Shown here: one piece after another, positions 21,090 through 31,612 of the stretch | Layout: each line of letters begins with the position of its first letter | Position numbering within the stretch: the first letter of the stretch is position 1 | From: Siphonodentalium dalli | Lineage: Eukaryota; Mollusca; Scaphopoda; Gadilida; Siphonodentaliidae | Length of the DNA: 64,000 nt | Direction: 5' to 3' | Assembly: GCA_032622095.1 (NCBI GenBank) | Contig: CP136064.1 | Coordinates: forward strand, 259,265,863 to 259,329,862 | Translations under genes and position numbers: made by a program | Notes under the pieces: model-generated | Seen by the model: only the letters and a program-made list of their open reading frames with translations | Told to the model about the DNA's origin: nothing | Databases searched by the model: none

Positions 21090-21800
21090 CATGTACGGTA
21101 CATACTGATGACAAATATGCATACCAATTATCATCGAGATCCGATAACTTATGGTTGAGATATATATGAGTGGACAGACAGACACATGTAATCCAGTGTA
21201 CCCCCATCTTTTTGGTGGGGTATAAAAATGGGCAAAAGGAACCCAACATTGAACTTGATCTGTGTTTTCTGGTTGTACCAGGTTGTACATCCACATAACA
21301 AAAATTCAATCCATTCAGTTAACATTAGCTATTAGTCATCAACTTACAATTATAAATTTCAACAAAGGGCTGTACAACTGGGTGGCTGGACCCCAAACCT
21401 AGAAAGGAAAACCCGAACAAAATGATTTGGACACTCCTCTGAATGTGCTCAAAGTGGTAAACATCCATTCCAAATTTCATTGAGATCCCACAACCTATGG
21501 TTGAGATATTTGCTCAGACAGAATGAGGATTAGATGCATGTAATCCAGTGTACCCAACATTTCATTCAGTCATGGGGGTATAATAACTGTACTTTTCGTA
21601 ACAGCATCAGTTCGCCCTACCGGGATCATAGCAATTCAGCAGGACCCACCAACATCATAGCCAAATAGCAGGACCACTTATAGTCCGCAAATCTGACTTT
21701 TATTATCAGAGCATAGCTCCATATTCGAGAGCGTCTAGCTCTGTTTGAATAGTTGGGTCCACCAACTAGACCACTTATTGAGGGTTGAACTAAGATAATA
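21090..21800. repeat. Family R-like sequence and an unrelated dispersed repeat
   Basis: 21100-21560 has two 'ttatggttgagata' and 'catgtaatccagtgtaccc' units, each after an R-type block. 21680-21775 is shared in reverse orientation with 53117-53190 ('gacttttattatcagagc', 'gagcgtctagctctgtttg'). No gene. Confidence 0.5.
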
Positions 21801-21809
21801 TCAGACATC

Positions 21810-22260
21810 CAAGCCTGCAAATAGTGTGTCTGTCATTTGCAGAATGAGGTCCCCAGAGGGTGAATTTAGTGATGCTATACTGCACCGTAGGCTAGCATCA
21901 CCAAATTCAACATCTGGGGACCTCATTCTACTTAGGCCTCATCTTCTGGGAAGTAACTATTGTCTCAAATTAACATTGTTTTAAGTTACATTTTCCCTTC
22001 TGAGAAGTTTCTATATCCCCTAATTTGGAGAAGATAAAATGCATTAATGAGGTGACTAATGGATGAACATCACTTCAACTTCAACTGGGAAACTTCAATC
22101 TGATCCTAGGTCTCCTATAATAGCAGTTGAAGTCTGAGCAGCATGAGGTTCCCCAGAGGGTGAATTTGATGATGCTAGCCCACCATGCAGGATAGCGTCA
22201 GTAAATACCCCCTCTGGGGACCTCAATCTAAATATGACAGACACACTATTGGCAGGCTTG
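21810..22260. mobile_element. MITE family C, full-length type (451 bp)
   Basis: CAAGCCTGCAAATAGTGTGTC at the left and GGCAGGCTTG at the right. Two palindromic blocks are joined by the family linker ('aggcctcatcttctgggaag', 'ttcaactgggaaacttca', 'gatcctaggtctcc'). Target duplication is only partial (cagacatc against cagaatca). Confidence 0.8.
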
Positions 22261-22846
22261 CAGAATCAGAATAAAACTTACCTGATGATAGCTCCTATAA
22301 TGCTTGTCTATTCTCTCCAGGCACTATTATATACTCTTCCTATGAACACTGCAGTCACACGCTGAAGAATGGGGCCAAATGTACAATGCTCAGGTTATAT
22401 TCTCTAAAGTAAATATGAACTTTGTGAATCTCTGACCTCAAAATGTAAAATAAATGGACAGCGGGTTGATAGAGGGTCAGTTTCTTATTGACAATAAAGA
22501 AACCGTAAGCGTTGACAGTAGGTATTGCTGTTAAAATATTCACATCCATAAAACCCCTGTATTCAGAATATTAATATATAGACAGACTGTGTTCTTATAT
22601 ACCAATCATAAATATAGTGTAAATAGCATGTTATTGTAGTTTGTATGCTGTGTTATGTAAACAAACATTACATAAAGAGTGAGTGATAAGGAAAACACTC
22701 ATCACTTGGGAGATTCCACTAAGTGAACTGTTAAAACTGCCACCATGCTGTTTACAACTTAGCAGTTTTGCCCTCGGCTAATCTTCGCCACTCAAGATTT
22801 TGGTGTAGGATGGGCCACCGTGAACCAATCTCTTTCAAAAAAAAGA
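22261..22846. other. Intergenic, no feature recognised
   Basis: No gene-like frame and no shared repeat was noticed. Confidence 0.35.
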
Positions 22847-22948
22847 AATGTTCTAATTAATCGACTCCTTTACAACAGCAGAATTATGGATAACTTTTCA
22901 GGATTTAGTCGGAAATAGAGCTTGTTGCCATTCATCGGAAAGCTCTCA
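22847..22948. mobile_element. Half copy of the family A MITE
   Basis: Runs from a degraded outer end through 'cagcagaattatggataac' to 'catcggaaagctctc', stopping at the point where full copies turn back at the apex. Confidence 0.75.
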
Positions 22949-23167
22949 CCGGCCCCCACGCTGCTGAATAAAGGCTCTTGAAGGGAGCATGTTTCAGCTA
23001 GGATAACATATTTATCAAATATCATGGGATATCTTACAAGAAATTCTTGTTGAAAATGAAGAAAGTGATTCCGATTTGAAGTGAATGTACAGTCATAAAG
23101 GCATCTCAATAGTCAACAATATTTAATGATGGATTATCTCTTTGCATAACAAATTTTAGATAGGTTT

Positions 23168-23626
23168 CCTAGGAATGAAATAATACGCATGAGTTGGAAA
23201 TTCCTGCCTGGAAATGATTCTATCAATTAATATCTATTTTATTTCAATATTATTTTATTATAATGTGACAAATATAGTAATATTTAATGGGAATATATTT
23301 GTTAATATATTTAGAACTTTTGACAGAGGCCTCCAATGTGGTGCTCCGAGGAATGCGAGCCGCAAACTGTCTTCAATTGATTGTATCAATTATAGTATTA
23401 AGTGCTAATCATGTAGACAAAACCTGGAGTGTAGCATATGCTTATTTTCAATAATTAAAATAACTGAAAAACACAAATATAAAAAACAATCAGGAATATT
23501 CGGGACAATTATTGTACAGCACAGAGTTATTTTATACAAAAAAAACTCCAAATAAAATGAATATTAATTGATAGACTTGTCTCCGGATAGGTGTCTTCAA
23601 TTCATATTTATTATTTCATACCCAGG
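23168..23626. mobile_element. Family D inverted-repeat element (459 bp)
   Basis: 'cctaggaatgaaataata' at the left is mirrored by 'tattatttcatacccagg' at the right. Inner arms share 'tctatcaattaatat' and its complement, giving about 80 bp of imperfect terminal repeat. Related to 27473-27775. No transposase. Confidence 0.6.
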
Positions 23627-24022
23627 GAACTATATAAATCATGTGGAATAGATAATCCATCTTTAATGAATTTAGCCACCTTTGATAGTCAATAAAGTGA
23701 CAAGTCATTGCATTAGCATTGTATCCTTGGCTAAAAAATGACAGCTTTTGTTACATCCTGTAAATAATTTTATAATGAGAATTGCATGCGCCAATAATAT
23801 CTGTCATAACTTCAAGCAATAATTGTGTCATTTCAAGACGGTCCTCAGTTTATCAAATGAGTATTAAAATTTAACAATATCAGTTGTTTCTCAAGATAAT
23901 AGACACCTTGCGCATAATGAACTACTACTGATACGAATTACAAATTGGGTACTTTGTCACTAGAATTTGTGTTTTTTCTATCAGTTTTTTTCCATATCAG
24001 TAGTTACAATTATGGTTTTGGG
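23627..24022. other. Intergenic, no feature recognised
   Basis: AT-rich, no supported feature. Confidence 0.35.
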
Positions 24023-24425
24023 CAAGTCTGAGTTTAGTGTGCGTGTCATTTGGAGAATGAGGTCCCCAGAGGATGAATTTAGTGACGCTATCCCTCATGG
24101 TGGCCTAGCATCACCAAATTCACCCTCTGGGGACCTCATTCTGCATGGCCTCAGATTGAAGTTCCCAAATGGTGAATATTGTGATGTACACCCATTGAGA
24201 ACCTCGACTATGCATGTAAACTGAAAAAGAAATAGAATCAATGTGAAAAAGTTTCTATAGAAATTTGATAACAAAGAATTTTCCAGAGAAGATGAGGCAT
24301 AAGCAGAATGAGGTCACTAGAGAGGTGAATTTGGTGATGGTAGCCCACCATGAGGGATAGCGTCATTAAGTTCACCCTCTGGGGACCTCATTCTGCAAAT
24401 GACAGACACACTAAACTCAGGCTTG
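24023..24425. mobile_element. MITE family C variant (CAAGTCTGAG ends)
   Basis: Left CAAGTCTGAGTTTAGTGTG and right CACTAAACTCAGGCTTG are complementary. Two palindromic blocks with 'gaatgaggtccccagagg' and 'caccctctggggacctc'. The terminal 10-20 bp differ from the CAAGCCTTG type, so this is a subfamily. Confidence 0.75.
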
Positions 24426-24763
24426 TACTTATACGTATTTAAATACATGCACACTGATGTGCAATTCTATATTTCATGCACCGAATAGTGCGACTCCTGA
24501 GTTTATACCAAACGACAAGGAAACAAGAGGCCTATGTTGATGAGCTAATTACATGTACATATATTACTGAAGTTGGACTGAATGGACAATTAGGCCTGTT
24601 TTTACATGCCTATATTTAATAACATGCGGACAACCCACATTGAGAAACCATTACTGATGTGTAAAGTGACAAATCATGGTAACATTGTTGCTCTTGAAAT
24701 CACAAAAGCAATCCCCTTATTCTCAACCCTGAAGTGACATCGTGACCAACAGCCTATTAGGTA
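24426..24763. other. Intergenic, no feature recognised
   Basis: No frame or repeat of note. Confidence 0.35.
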
Positions 24764-24861
24764 CAGTAATGCCCTAAGTAATCGACTCCTTAAACAGCAG
24801 AATTATGGGAAACTTTTCAGGATTTAGTCGGAAATATGGCTTGTTGCCATTCATCGGAAAG
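24764..24861. mobile_element. Half copy of the family A MITE
   Basis: Starts TA-CAGTAATGCCCTAAGTAATC and ends abruptly at 'cattcatcggaaag', a few bases before the apex of full copies. The right half is absent. Confidence 0.8.
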
Positions 24862-25230
24862 TATGTCAACACAATCCCCAACAAAGTGTTGATCTTTGAT
24901 GACATCAGCTGCCTATGCCGTTGTGGCCTTATTTCTTTCAAGTTCATTTCAATGACGTCTGTAACTATATCAATATCAGAATAATTATTTGGAGAATATA
25001 AACACCCATCTTCACAACAAATTAATGATGCAGTTTTACATTATGTAAATCCATCAAGATGGTGTTTATTAGACAAAAAAGTCTCCGGCAATGATTACAA
25101 ACTGAAACTGTCTTCAAATCCAAAACTTTTACGAACATTATTTTATCAGTTTTTAATTCGCGCAGTGAGGTTCACAAATTAAAAGTGTGCGAATTAAAAA
25201 CTGAGTGAAAAATAGTACTGCACAATTTAA
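24862..25230. other. Intergenic, no feature recognised
   Basis: Contains a short inverted motif ('gtttttaattcgc' near 25149 against 'gcgaattaaaaac' near 25189) and nothing else recognisable. Confidence 0.35.
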
Positions 25231-25615
25231 AGGTGCTCAATCCGATCAGAGGGTCCCCATCTCAACAGATTCCAACAACAACAAAATTTTATCAAAGGTC
25301 ACTTTAGTTATCAGAATCGATTAATTATCCAAAAATAATGCTAACGACTGTGAACTATCGTATATAATTGCCCAAAATGTGTTGTATAGCAACATTTTGT
25401 TCAATGGAATTTAGTATCGAGAGTATGTCGGTCGGCTTTTTCGGCAAACTTCTGGGACAGAAAGTATTCTGATAATGAAAAATAATAGATTTCTAAAATC
25501 GATATCTAATAAATCTGAGCTTTGAATGTGTGGCTTCCTCGACTCGAATCAAATATTTTTGACCCCCGAAGCCATTGAAATAGTAATTGAGAGGAGTTTA
25601 TCGGATTGAGTACCT
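25231..25615. mobile_element. Family G TTAA-target MITE (385 bp)
   Basis: AGGTGCTCAATCCGATCAGAG at the left and ATCGGATTGAGTACCT at the right, flanked by TTAA at 25227-25230 and 25616-25619. AGG rather than CCC ends with TTAA targets are more like Kolobok than piggyBac, but the superfamily is uncertain. Confidence 0.7.
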
Positions 25616-25922
25616 TTAAAATATGAGTACCTTTTTTTCTTAGATACAGACTATATCAGCAACCATCAAAACCTGATTCAAGCAACAAAGATGGAACAAT
25701 CACTGGAAGATTTACAATATCCCCTCCCCACCCCATCCCACCTTATTGTGACCAACTTGTCTAATGTAGGTGTAACTGAACCTGATCATGGAATAGATTG
25801 TGATACGACTATTAGAGAGATCACTCATGCATCAGTGATTTAGTGATGATGTTAGTAAGTTGTTAGAAAAACAGACAACTTTATACATATCAACACCTCA
25901 AAATAAGTTAAGTTACCTAAGC
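25616..25922. other. Intergenic, no feature recognised
   Basis: No supported feature. Confidence 0.35.
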
Positions 25923-26246
25923 TTTGGTGAATATTGACTTCCTCGGGTTGACAATTCCTCTTGTCAACCTCGAAACAATGCGACAATTGTTTTATTATAT
26001 GAAACGCGTTTTCATTAGACAAGACGTTGTGATGTTGAACGTCACCATTGTGATGTTGAACGTCACTGTCAAACCTGATCTATTTTCAGGTCTGAAAATA
26101 AGTTATGTTAACCCCTGAAGTATCTGACGTCACTCAGAACTGTTATTAACCCATTGTTTCATTAATGAGGTGAACATCGTTAGATATCTCACCTTTTCGT
26201 TAGGTTTTAACATAGGAATTGGGGAAAGAAACTTATGATCATATGA
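25923..26246. repeat. Repeat family E (second copy, left arm missing)
   Basis: Shares 'gttttattatatgaaacgcg', 'gacaagacgttgtga', 'gttaacccctgaag' and 'ggaattggggaaagaaactt' with 15580-15862, but lacks the 5' inverted arm found there. A 22-bp piece around 'gtgatgttgaacgtca' is tandemly repeated. Confidence 0.6.
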
Positions 26247-26660
26247 TAATACATTTTATCACATGAAATCCCTATTATATCATTAAAAAAGCCATTACAT
26301 ATTTCCTTATCTCTCAATAGTTTCATAGCACTTGGCATCACGCCAACAAAATGACTGCGTGTCGTTACATTGATTCAGATGGATTAATACAAAATTACTG
26401 CTTTGCATTAAAGTTAAATTCTTGTCAAACTTTGTTGCGCTAACAAAATTAGACACAAAAACAAAAGGAAAATTGGGGACTATAGTTTCCGTCGCCAGCC
26501 CCAAAGCATGCGATACTGTCGTATACGGTTGTGAAACGTCTCAGCCATTGTTGTATTGTAAATGTATGCATTTTACAGCTTCTTTTAAGGATTTAGTTTT
26601 GTTTAAAAGGAATAAAGTTCTAGTTTTGTTCATGTGATACAAGATCTTCAACTCGTTATG
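26247..26660. other. Intergenic, no gene recognised
   Basis: Short frames lack recognisable domains; no shared repeat found. Confidence 0.3.
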
Positions 26661-26663
26661 TTG

Positions 26664-26765
26664 AGATATAAAATCTTATGAAACTCGTTCGATAAATTTG
26701 ATTCACAACTCATCACTCGTTGTGAATCAAATTTATCAAACTCGCTTTCATAAAATCTTATGTCG
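26664..26765. repeat. Palindrome, arms about 40 bp
   Basis: 'aaaatcttatgaaactcg' and 'aaatttgattcacaac' are mirrored by 'gttgtgaatcaaattt' and a 'cgctttcataaaatctta' right arm around a short 'tcatcactc' loop. No target duplication assigned. Confidence 0.65.
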
Positions 26766-26838
26766 CAACTGAACTCATTGGGTATCCTCTACGTATCTCA
26801 AGAATCTTGAGTCTGATTGTCAGGAAATTTTACACATA

Positions 26839-26943
26839 CAGTAATGCCCTAAGTAATCAACCCCTTAACCAGAGCAGAATTATGGGTAACTTTTCAGGAT
26901 TTAGTCGGAAATATGGCTTGTTGCCATTCATCGGAAAGCTCTC
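26839..26943. mobile_element. Half copy of the family A MITE
   Basis: TA-CAGTAATGCCCTAAGTAATC through 'cattcatcggaaagctctc', then unrelated sequence. As at 22847 and 24764, it stops at the palindrome centre. Confidence 0.8.
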
Positions 26944-26984
26944 AGTATATTAGGACTGATGACAGAAGCTGATGTAGAGTTTAA

Positions 26985-27263
26985 CACATTGAGTGCCAAC
27001 TACAGTAATGCTCTAATTAATCGACTCCTTAACCACAGCAGAATTATGGGTAACTTTTCTAGATTTAGTCGGAAATATGGCTTGTTGCCATTCATCGGAA
27101 AGCTCTCGGGGAGAGCTTTCCGATGAATGGCAACAAGCCATATTTCCGACTAAATCCTGAAAAGTTACCCATAATTCTGCTGTGGTTATGAAGTCGATAA
27201 TTAAGGCATTACTGTATCTCATACTTTTTGCATGTAATTGAATGGGAGCCAGCACTCAACGTG
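26985..27263. mobile_element. P1-like TTAA element interrupted by a family A MITE
   Basis: CACATTGAGTGCCAAC at the left and GCACTCAACGTG at the right are bounded by TTAA at 26981-26984 and 27264-27267. The ends match P1 inner sequence (GAGTGCCA) with diverged termini. Its interior is mostly a family A MITE at 27003-27214. Confidence 0.65.
27003..27214. mobile_element. Family A palindromic MITE (copy 7)
   Basis: TA-CAGTAATGCTCTAATTAATC at the left and AAGGCATTACTG-TA at the right, full arms and 'ctctcggggagag' apex. Nested in a TTAA element. Confidence 0.9.
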
Positions 27264-27472
27264 TTAATACAAAAGTAACCAAACCGTTTTGAGGGTAGAA
27301 AACTCATTTAAAGCCTCACATGAACTTTGTGAAGAACAGTTTTTAGATTAACCTAAGGTTATTTGTTGAACTTATTATCTGAACATTTCCAAAGGGAATT
27401 AACTACTCATCAATAAGAAATTGTAAAAGATGGTCTACATGTATCTCTTCATAAACACGTTTTATATATTTT

Positions 27473-27775
27473 CCGGGGTATGAAATAATAGACATGAGTC
27501 GAAGACACTTACCCGGAAACTCTTCTATCAATTAATTTTTATTTTGTATCGATATTTTCATAAATAATGCAATAATCAAGCAGGACATTTTTTCGTTACT
27601 GATTTTGGAATTAGATAGAGTTATCCCACATGGTACGCTCCGAACTAATGTGAGTCAAAAAATGTCCCAAATTGTTAGTATTTATATTATACCAGAAAAT
27701 TTGAAATAAAATTGATCTTAATTGATGGATACATTTTCTGGATCTTTGATTCATTTTTATTATTTAATACCCAGG
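27473..27775. mobile_element. Family D inverted-repeat element (303 bp)
   Basis: 'ccggggtatgaaataata' at the left and 'tattatttaatacccagg' at the right, with inner arms 'tatcaattaattt' and 'cttaattgatgga'. A shorter relative of 23168-23626. Confidence 0.6.
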
Positions 27776-27885
27776 AAACCAGTGAGGAAACTATATAAAA
27801 CTTGTGAGGAAGAGATAGACCATCTTTAACATGAATGTTTTTTCTCTCAATGAGAGGTCAGAGGTCACATAGTTACACGAATATT

Positions 27886-28286
27886 CAAGTCTGGATTTAG
27901 TGATTTGCAGAATGAAGTTCCCAGAGGGTTAGCATCATCAAATTCACCCTCTGGGGACCTCATTCTGCTTAGGCCTCATCTTCTGGGAAGTATCTATAGT
28001 CTCAAATTAACATTGCATTTATTTACTTTTTTCGTTCTATTCAGTTTCTATATCCCTAAATTTGCAGCAGATAAAATGCATAATCAAGGTGACTAATGAG
28101 CGAACATCACCAATTTCAACTGGGGAACTTCAATCTGATCCTAGGTCTCCCATAGTTGAGGCCTAAGCAGAATGAGGTTCCAAGAGGGTGAATTTTGTGA
28201 CGCAAGCCCACCGTGCAGGATAGCATCACTAAATTCACCCTCTGGGGACCTCATTCTGAATGTCAGACAAACTATATACAACTTGT
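27886..28286. mobile_element. MITE family C, decayed copy
   Basis: CAAGTCTGGATTTAGTG start, first palindrome partly deleted ('gaatgaagttcccagaggg' joined to 'ttagcatcatcaaattc'), full linker, second block intact. It ends about 20 bp from the stop codon of FEM1-like copy 3. Confidence 0.65.
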
Positions 28287-28306
28287 GAATATTGTTAGAA
28301 ATTGAT

Positions 28307-28312
28307 TTTATT
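28307..28312 (-). terminator. Candidate poly(A) signal overlapping the stop of copy 3
   Basis: Minus-strand AATAAA; the stop codon TAA is its bases 3-5 from the 5' side. If used, cleavage would give a 3'UTR of only a few tens of bases. Confidence 0.35.
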
Positions 28313-30302
28313 GTGAATGTTTATTTTGAGTGTTAATAGTGAAATTAATATCATCAGAATTTGCATCATGCAAGCTTATGAACGGTGTCAGTAGTTTAGG
28401 AAGATCATCTCTATCTCTGTATGGAATATTATTCCTAGCCAAAACTCGAGCAGCTAAACACTGCAGTGATGGCATGAACAGTTTCTGTAACTCAGGACAA
28501 TTCTCAATCATTTTCTCATATGAACACCAATCAGTGTTAGTCTGAATATCAGCATGTCCTCCATAAGACAACATGAGTTCAAAAATTGATAGAACATAAT
28601 CGAGTTCCGGTTGTTCAACTGATATATCAGGGATAGTAAGAAGCACAGCCGGAACGCCGTGGTTATCTCTATGGTTAACTCTGGCTCCATTCTCAAGGAG
28701 AAATTTGATAACATCATAACTTCGCTGAAGACGTGGCCCTGTATCATGCACAACTCTATACAGTGTCACGTTTATTTCAGCACATGCAGCATGCAGAATA
28801 CTGCGTCCTCGGTAGTCAGTCGGATATACTCGCAATACAAAACGTAGAGCAGTGTCCACTTTGTCAACTTGATCTACACTGACATTTTGCCGTTTCCTAA
28901 GCCATCTTTTCAAAAATCTCAGAAAAAGCCTGAACATTTCACACATACAGCAGCTTTGTGATTTGACATCTGCAAGCTTTGGTAAAGAAGTGGCTATACT
29001 CAGGAAAATTTCGATAAACTCATCAATATTCAAATGTGTTGCTAAGTTATCAAGTTCTCGATATAAACTGATATTCCCAGGTAACAGATCTGGATTTCTT
29101 TCAAGTATAGAAATTCCATATTTCAAAATAGCACCATACCAACTAATCTGAATAAAAAGTCTATCATCAAGTATTCTGAGAAGATCCTTAAATTTATCAA
29201 GAAATTCCTGGTTATTTGTCCCGAGAATTCTCTCAAAAACCAAGAAAGCCTGTAACGGAAGATCCTGTGGGTTATCCAGGACGCCCTCCAGCTCCGACAT
29301 CGTTTGTGGCTCTACAGCATTTTGATACACTATTTGCTGGTCTACTGCTAAAGTCTTCAGTAATGGTTGCAGAGGGTCTTTGTATCGCAGCCACATGGCT
29401 TTTGTCCAGTACTTTGATATGTCATCAATTGCCTGAGGTGCGATACTTCCATCTGCTAAGAATGAAGAATACTTAGAAATCAAGTTAGCTCCAAGTAATT
29501 CATACGCATTAATTACATCCAGTTCTGCTTGCTTCGTGTTCTCTATCATGTACTCGATGATAGCATCTCCAGAATTACCTGCTTCTGAAACATATTTGCC
29601 GGAGTAAACTGCAGCGTATTCTAGAACACTAATCTGAGACATGAACCGAGAATATTCAGCGCCTCGATCCAGCAACATTTTAACGGCATCCAGACTTTCA
29701 TACTGTACAGCATAATGTAAGGCGGTTAAACCGCGTTCATTTCTTATATTGACCGATGCTCCGTTCTCAAGCAAGAAAAGGAATATATCTTTACTTTTTA
29801 ACCTTACTGCTGCCATGAGACATGTTCTTGAAAAAATTTCCTCATCAAAATCTTGAAATGTGGGTAAATGATCAGCAGAGAGCTCTGCAGTGCATTGTGG
29901 GTGATTTCTCACTTTTGTCATGTAATATGAAGAGACGCTTGGATCAGACAGTGGTATACTTGGCATATTCACATCAGCTCCATGTTCTACAAGCAGTTTA
30001 ACCACTTCTAAATCAAAATTATTGATGGCCTCAATCAGAGCTGTACTGACGACTTGACGATTTGGGTCTGCTTTACATATCCTTAATAAATATTCTACAA
30101 ATGGTTGTGATTTCATTGGATTCAACGAACATGCGTTCATCAGAAGAGTATCACCAAATTCGGTGACATCTTTGATTATTTCTATTCTCTCCAATTCTGA
30201 TTTATCACCCATCTGTTTCTGGAAGCTTTCAAAGTCGTTTTCATTAATCATTTTGATGAAGAAGTCGAACCCCACCTCTTGGATATCTGTAGATTCTTCC
30301 AT
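28308..30302 (-). CDS. FEM1-like ankyrin protein, copy 3 (CUL2 substrate receptor family)
   Basis: 664 codons from a true ATG. Ankyrin units near residues 55-112 and 158-215 ('LLENGASVNIRNERGLTALH'), then 'AYELLGANLI', 'KYWTKAMWLRYKD', the 'QAFLVFERILG' core motif, C-terminal ankyrin-like units ('FLLENGARVNHRDNHGVPA', 'LMLSYGGHADIQ') and the VHL-box-like 'SLQCLAARVLARNNIPYRDR'. Unlike copies 1 and 2 it continues past the 'HDA' position with a different tail ending QNKHSQ. The TAA stop lies inside an AATAAA hexamer (28307-28312, minus strand). No tail minisatellite is present. E3 substrate-receptor function is inferred from the family. Confidence 0.87.
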   Translation of the reverse strand: MEESTDIQEVGFDFFIKMINENDFESFQKQMGDKSELERIEIIKDVTEFGDTLLMNACSLNPMKSQPFVEYLLRICKADPNRQVVSTALIEAINNFDLEVVKLLVEHGADVNMPSIPLSDPSVSSYYMTKVRNHPQCTAELSADHLPTFQDFDEEIFSRTCLMAAVRLKSKDIFLFLLENGASVNIRNERGLTALHYAVQYESLDAVKMLLDRGAEYSRFMSQISVLEYAAVYSGKYVSEAGNSGDAIIEYMIENTKQAELDVINAYELLGANLISKYSSFLADGSIAPQAIDDISKYWTKAMWLRYKDPLQPLLKTLAVDQQIVYQNAVEPQTMSELEGVLDNPQDLPLQAFLVFERILGTNNQEFLDKFKDLLRILDDRLFIQISWYGAILKYGISILERNPDLLPGNISLYRELDNLATHLNIDEFIEIFLSIATSLPKLADVKSQSCCMCEMFRLFLRFLKRWLRKRQNVSVDQVDKVDTALRFVLRVYPTDYRGRSILHAACAEINVTLYRVVHDTGPRLQRSYDVIKFLLENGARVNHRDNHGVPAVLLTIPDISVEQPELDYVLSIFELMLSYGGHADIQTNTDWCSYEKMIENCPELQKLFMPSLQCLAARVLARNNIPYRDRDDLPKLLTPFISLHDANSDDINFTINTQNKHSQ

Positions 30303-30357
30303 ATTTTCTGTCTGATTACTTTCTTGACTTCCGTCTATTGTTTATTGATTGTTGCTG
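30303..30357 (-). other. 5'UTR of copy 3 with probable splice acceptor
   Basis: Minus-strand 'gtttatttttcag|CAAC' at 30355-30357 is a plausible 3' splice site 52 bases upstream of the ATG, at a position similar to those of copies 1 and 2. Confidence 0.5.
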
Positions 30358-30373
30358 AAAAATAAACATTTAA

Positions 30374-30748
30374 CCCTTTACCCAACAAAACGGCCAATAC
30401 CGGCCAAATAAAGCTTCAACAGCCTAAAATATCTTCGGTCTGTCTCAATAGAACCATACAAATATGGATATCATTGGAACCGGCTCCTTGACCACATTGT
30501 GATAGTTACAGTTATGCCCTGTGCCAATGCATTCTCTTATATATGCGAGTCGACCATAGGTCGCCTCGCATATATAAGAGAATGCATTGGCCTAAAAAAA
30601 TTGGCCATTTTTTCTTACATTCTTTAACAATTTTATAATTTTTAATGTGTTAAGCCAATGCATTCTCTTATATATGCGAGGCGACCTATGGTCGACTCGC
30701 ATATATAAGAGAATGCATTGGCACAGGGCCGTTCTGTTGGGTAAAGGA
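30374..30748. mobile_element. Family P2 TTAA-target MITE
   Basis: CCCTTTACCCAACAAAACGG at the left and TTGGGTAAAGGA at the right, TTAA on both sides (30370-30373 and 30749-30752). Includes 'aaataaagcttcaacagcct' and two long palindromic cores. It lies about 15 bp upstream of the inferred acceptor of FEM1-like copy 3, so inside the putative 5'UTR intron. Confidence 0.8.
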
Positions 30749-30752
30749 TTAA

Positions 30753-31495
30753 AGATATCTTATGTGCATATTTTACTAATTTAACTCTTTATTTACTAAA
30801 TGGATCCTCATACCCAGTTATAAATATTGAATTGGTCTATTATTCATCTCGAGGGATGTTCAGGAAATTTAAGCAGACAACAGACAGCCAAAGAGATAAT
30901 AAGTGATTGAAAAGAGTTAGCCCATTCAGAGGGCCCAAGGTCATAAGTGTGTATCATATCAGAGGGATGTTACGTTGCCTGTGTCCGATAGATTATTCTG
31001 ATTGAGATAATCCCTGTGTTGTGATCTGCCTGCATACATTGGTAGTTTTGGGTGTCAAAAGTATCAATTATGATGTTTTATCTAGCAGGTAGGGACACTT
31101 GGATACAGGCTACAGCTACAAGTTGTATATTATTTATAAAAAAAATTTTAAAGAAATTTTCTAAATTTGAGATTCCATATTCCTTAATTCACATGAAATA
31201 TAAAATAATTTAATCATGAAAACTGAATAACAAAGATTAGGGAACATCAGAGCAATGAAATAAATGGTATTTGATGACACACAACTTGTTATATCCACAG
31301 AACCAGATAACATTTGAAACGATTCCAATTCAAACCGAATGACTATAGTTTGTATTTTTATCACTAAATTTGCATTAAATTCCAACCAGAAATTACAGTC
31401 AACACCCGTCATTAATTACACCCCCGTTGTTAATTACACCCCCCCAATAATTAATTACACCCCCATCATCAATTACGCCACTGTCATTACACCCC
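30753..31495. other. Intergenic, with degenerate 'aattacaccccc' repeat
   Basis: 31396-31490 has four or five degenerate copies of a 17-20 bp unit (ttaattacaccccc). Otherwise no feature. Confidence 0.45.
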
Positions 31496-31612
31496 GGTCA
31501 GATGAAGCCAAACAAAATAAGGTCCCTGGAAGGTGAATATAGTGACACTAGCCCCACATTGCAGGGTAGCATCACTAAATTAACCCTCTGTGGACCCCAT
31601 TCTGTAAATATA
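31496..31612. mobile_element. MITE family C, half element
   Basis: 'gaaggtgaatatagtgacac' against 'gcatcactaaattaaccctc' form one palindromic block. Ends are degraded. Confidence 0.5.
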
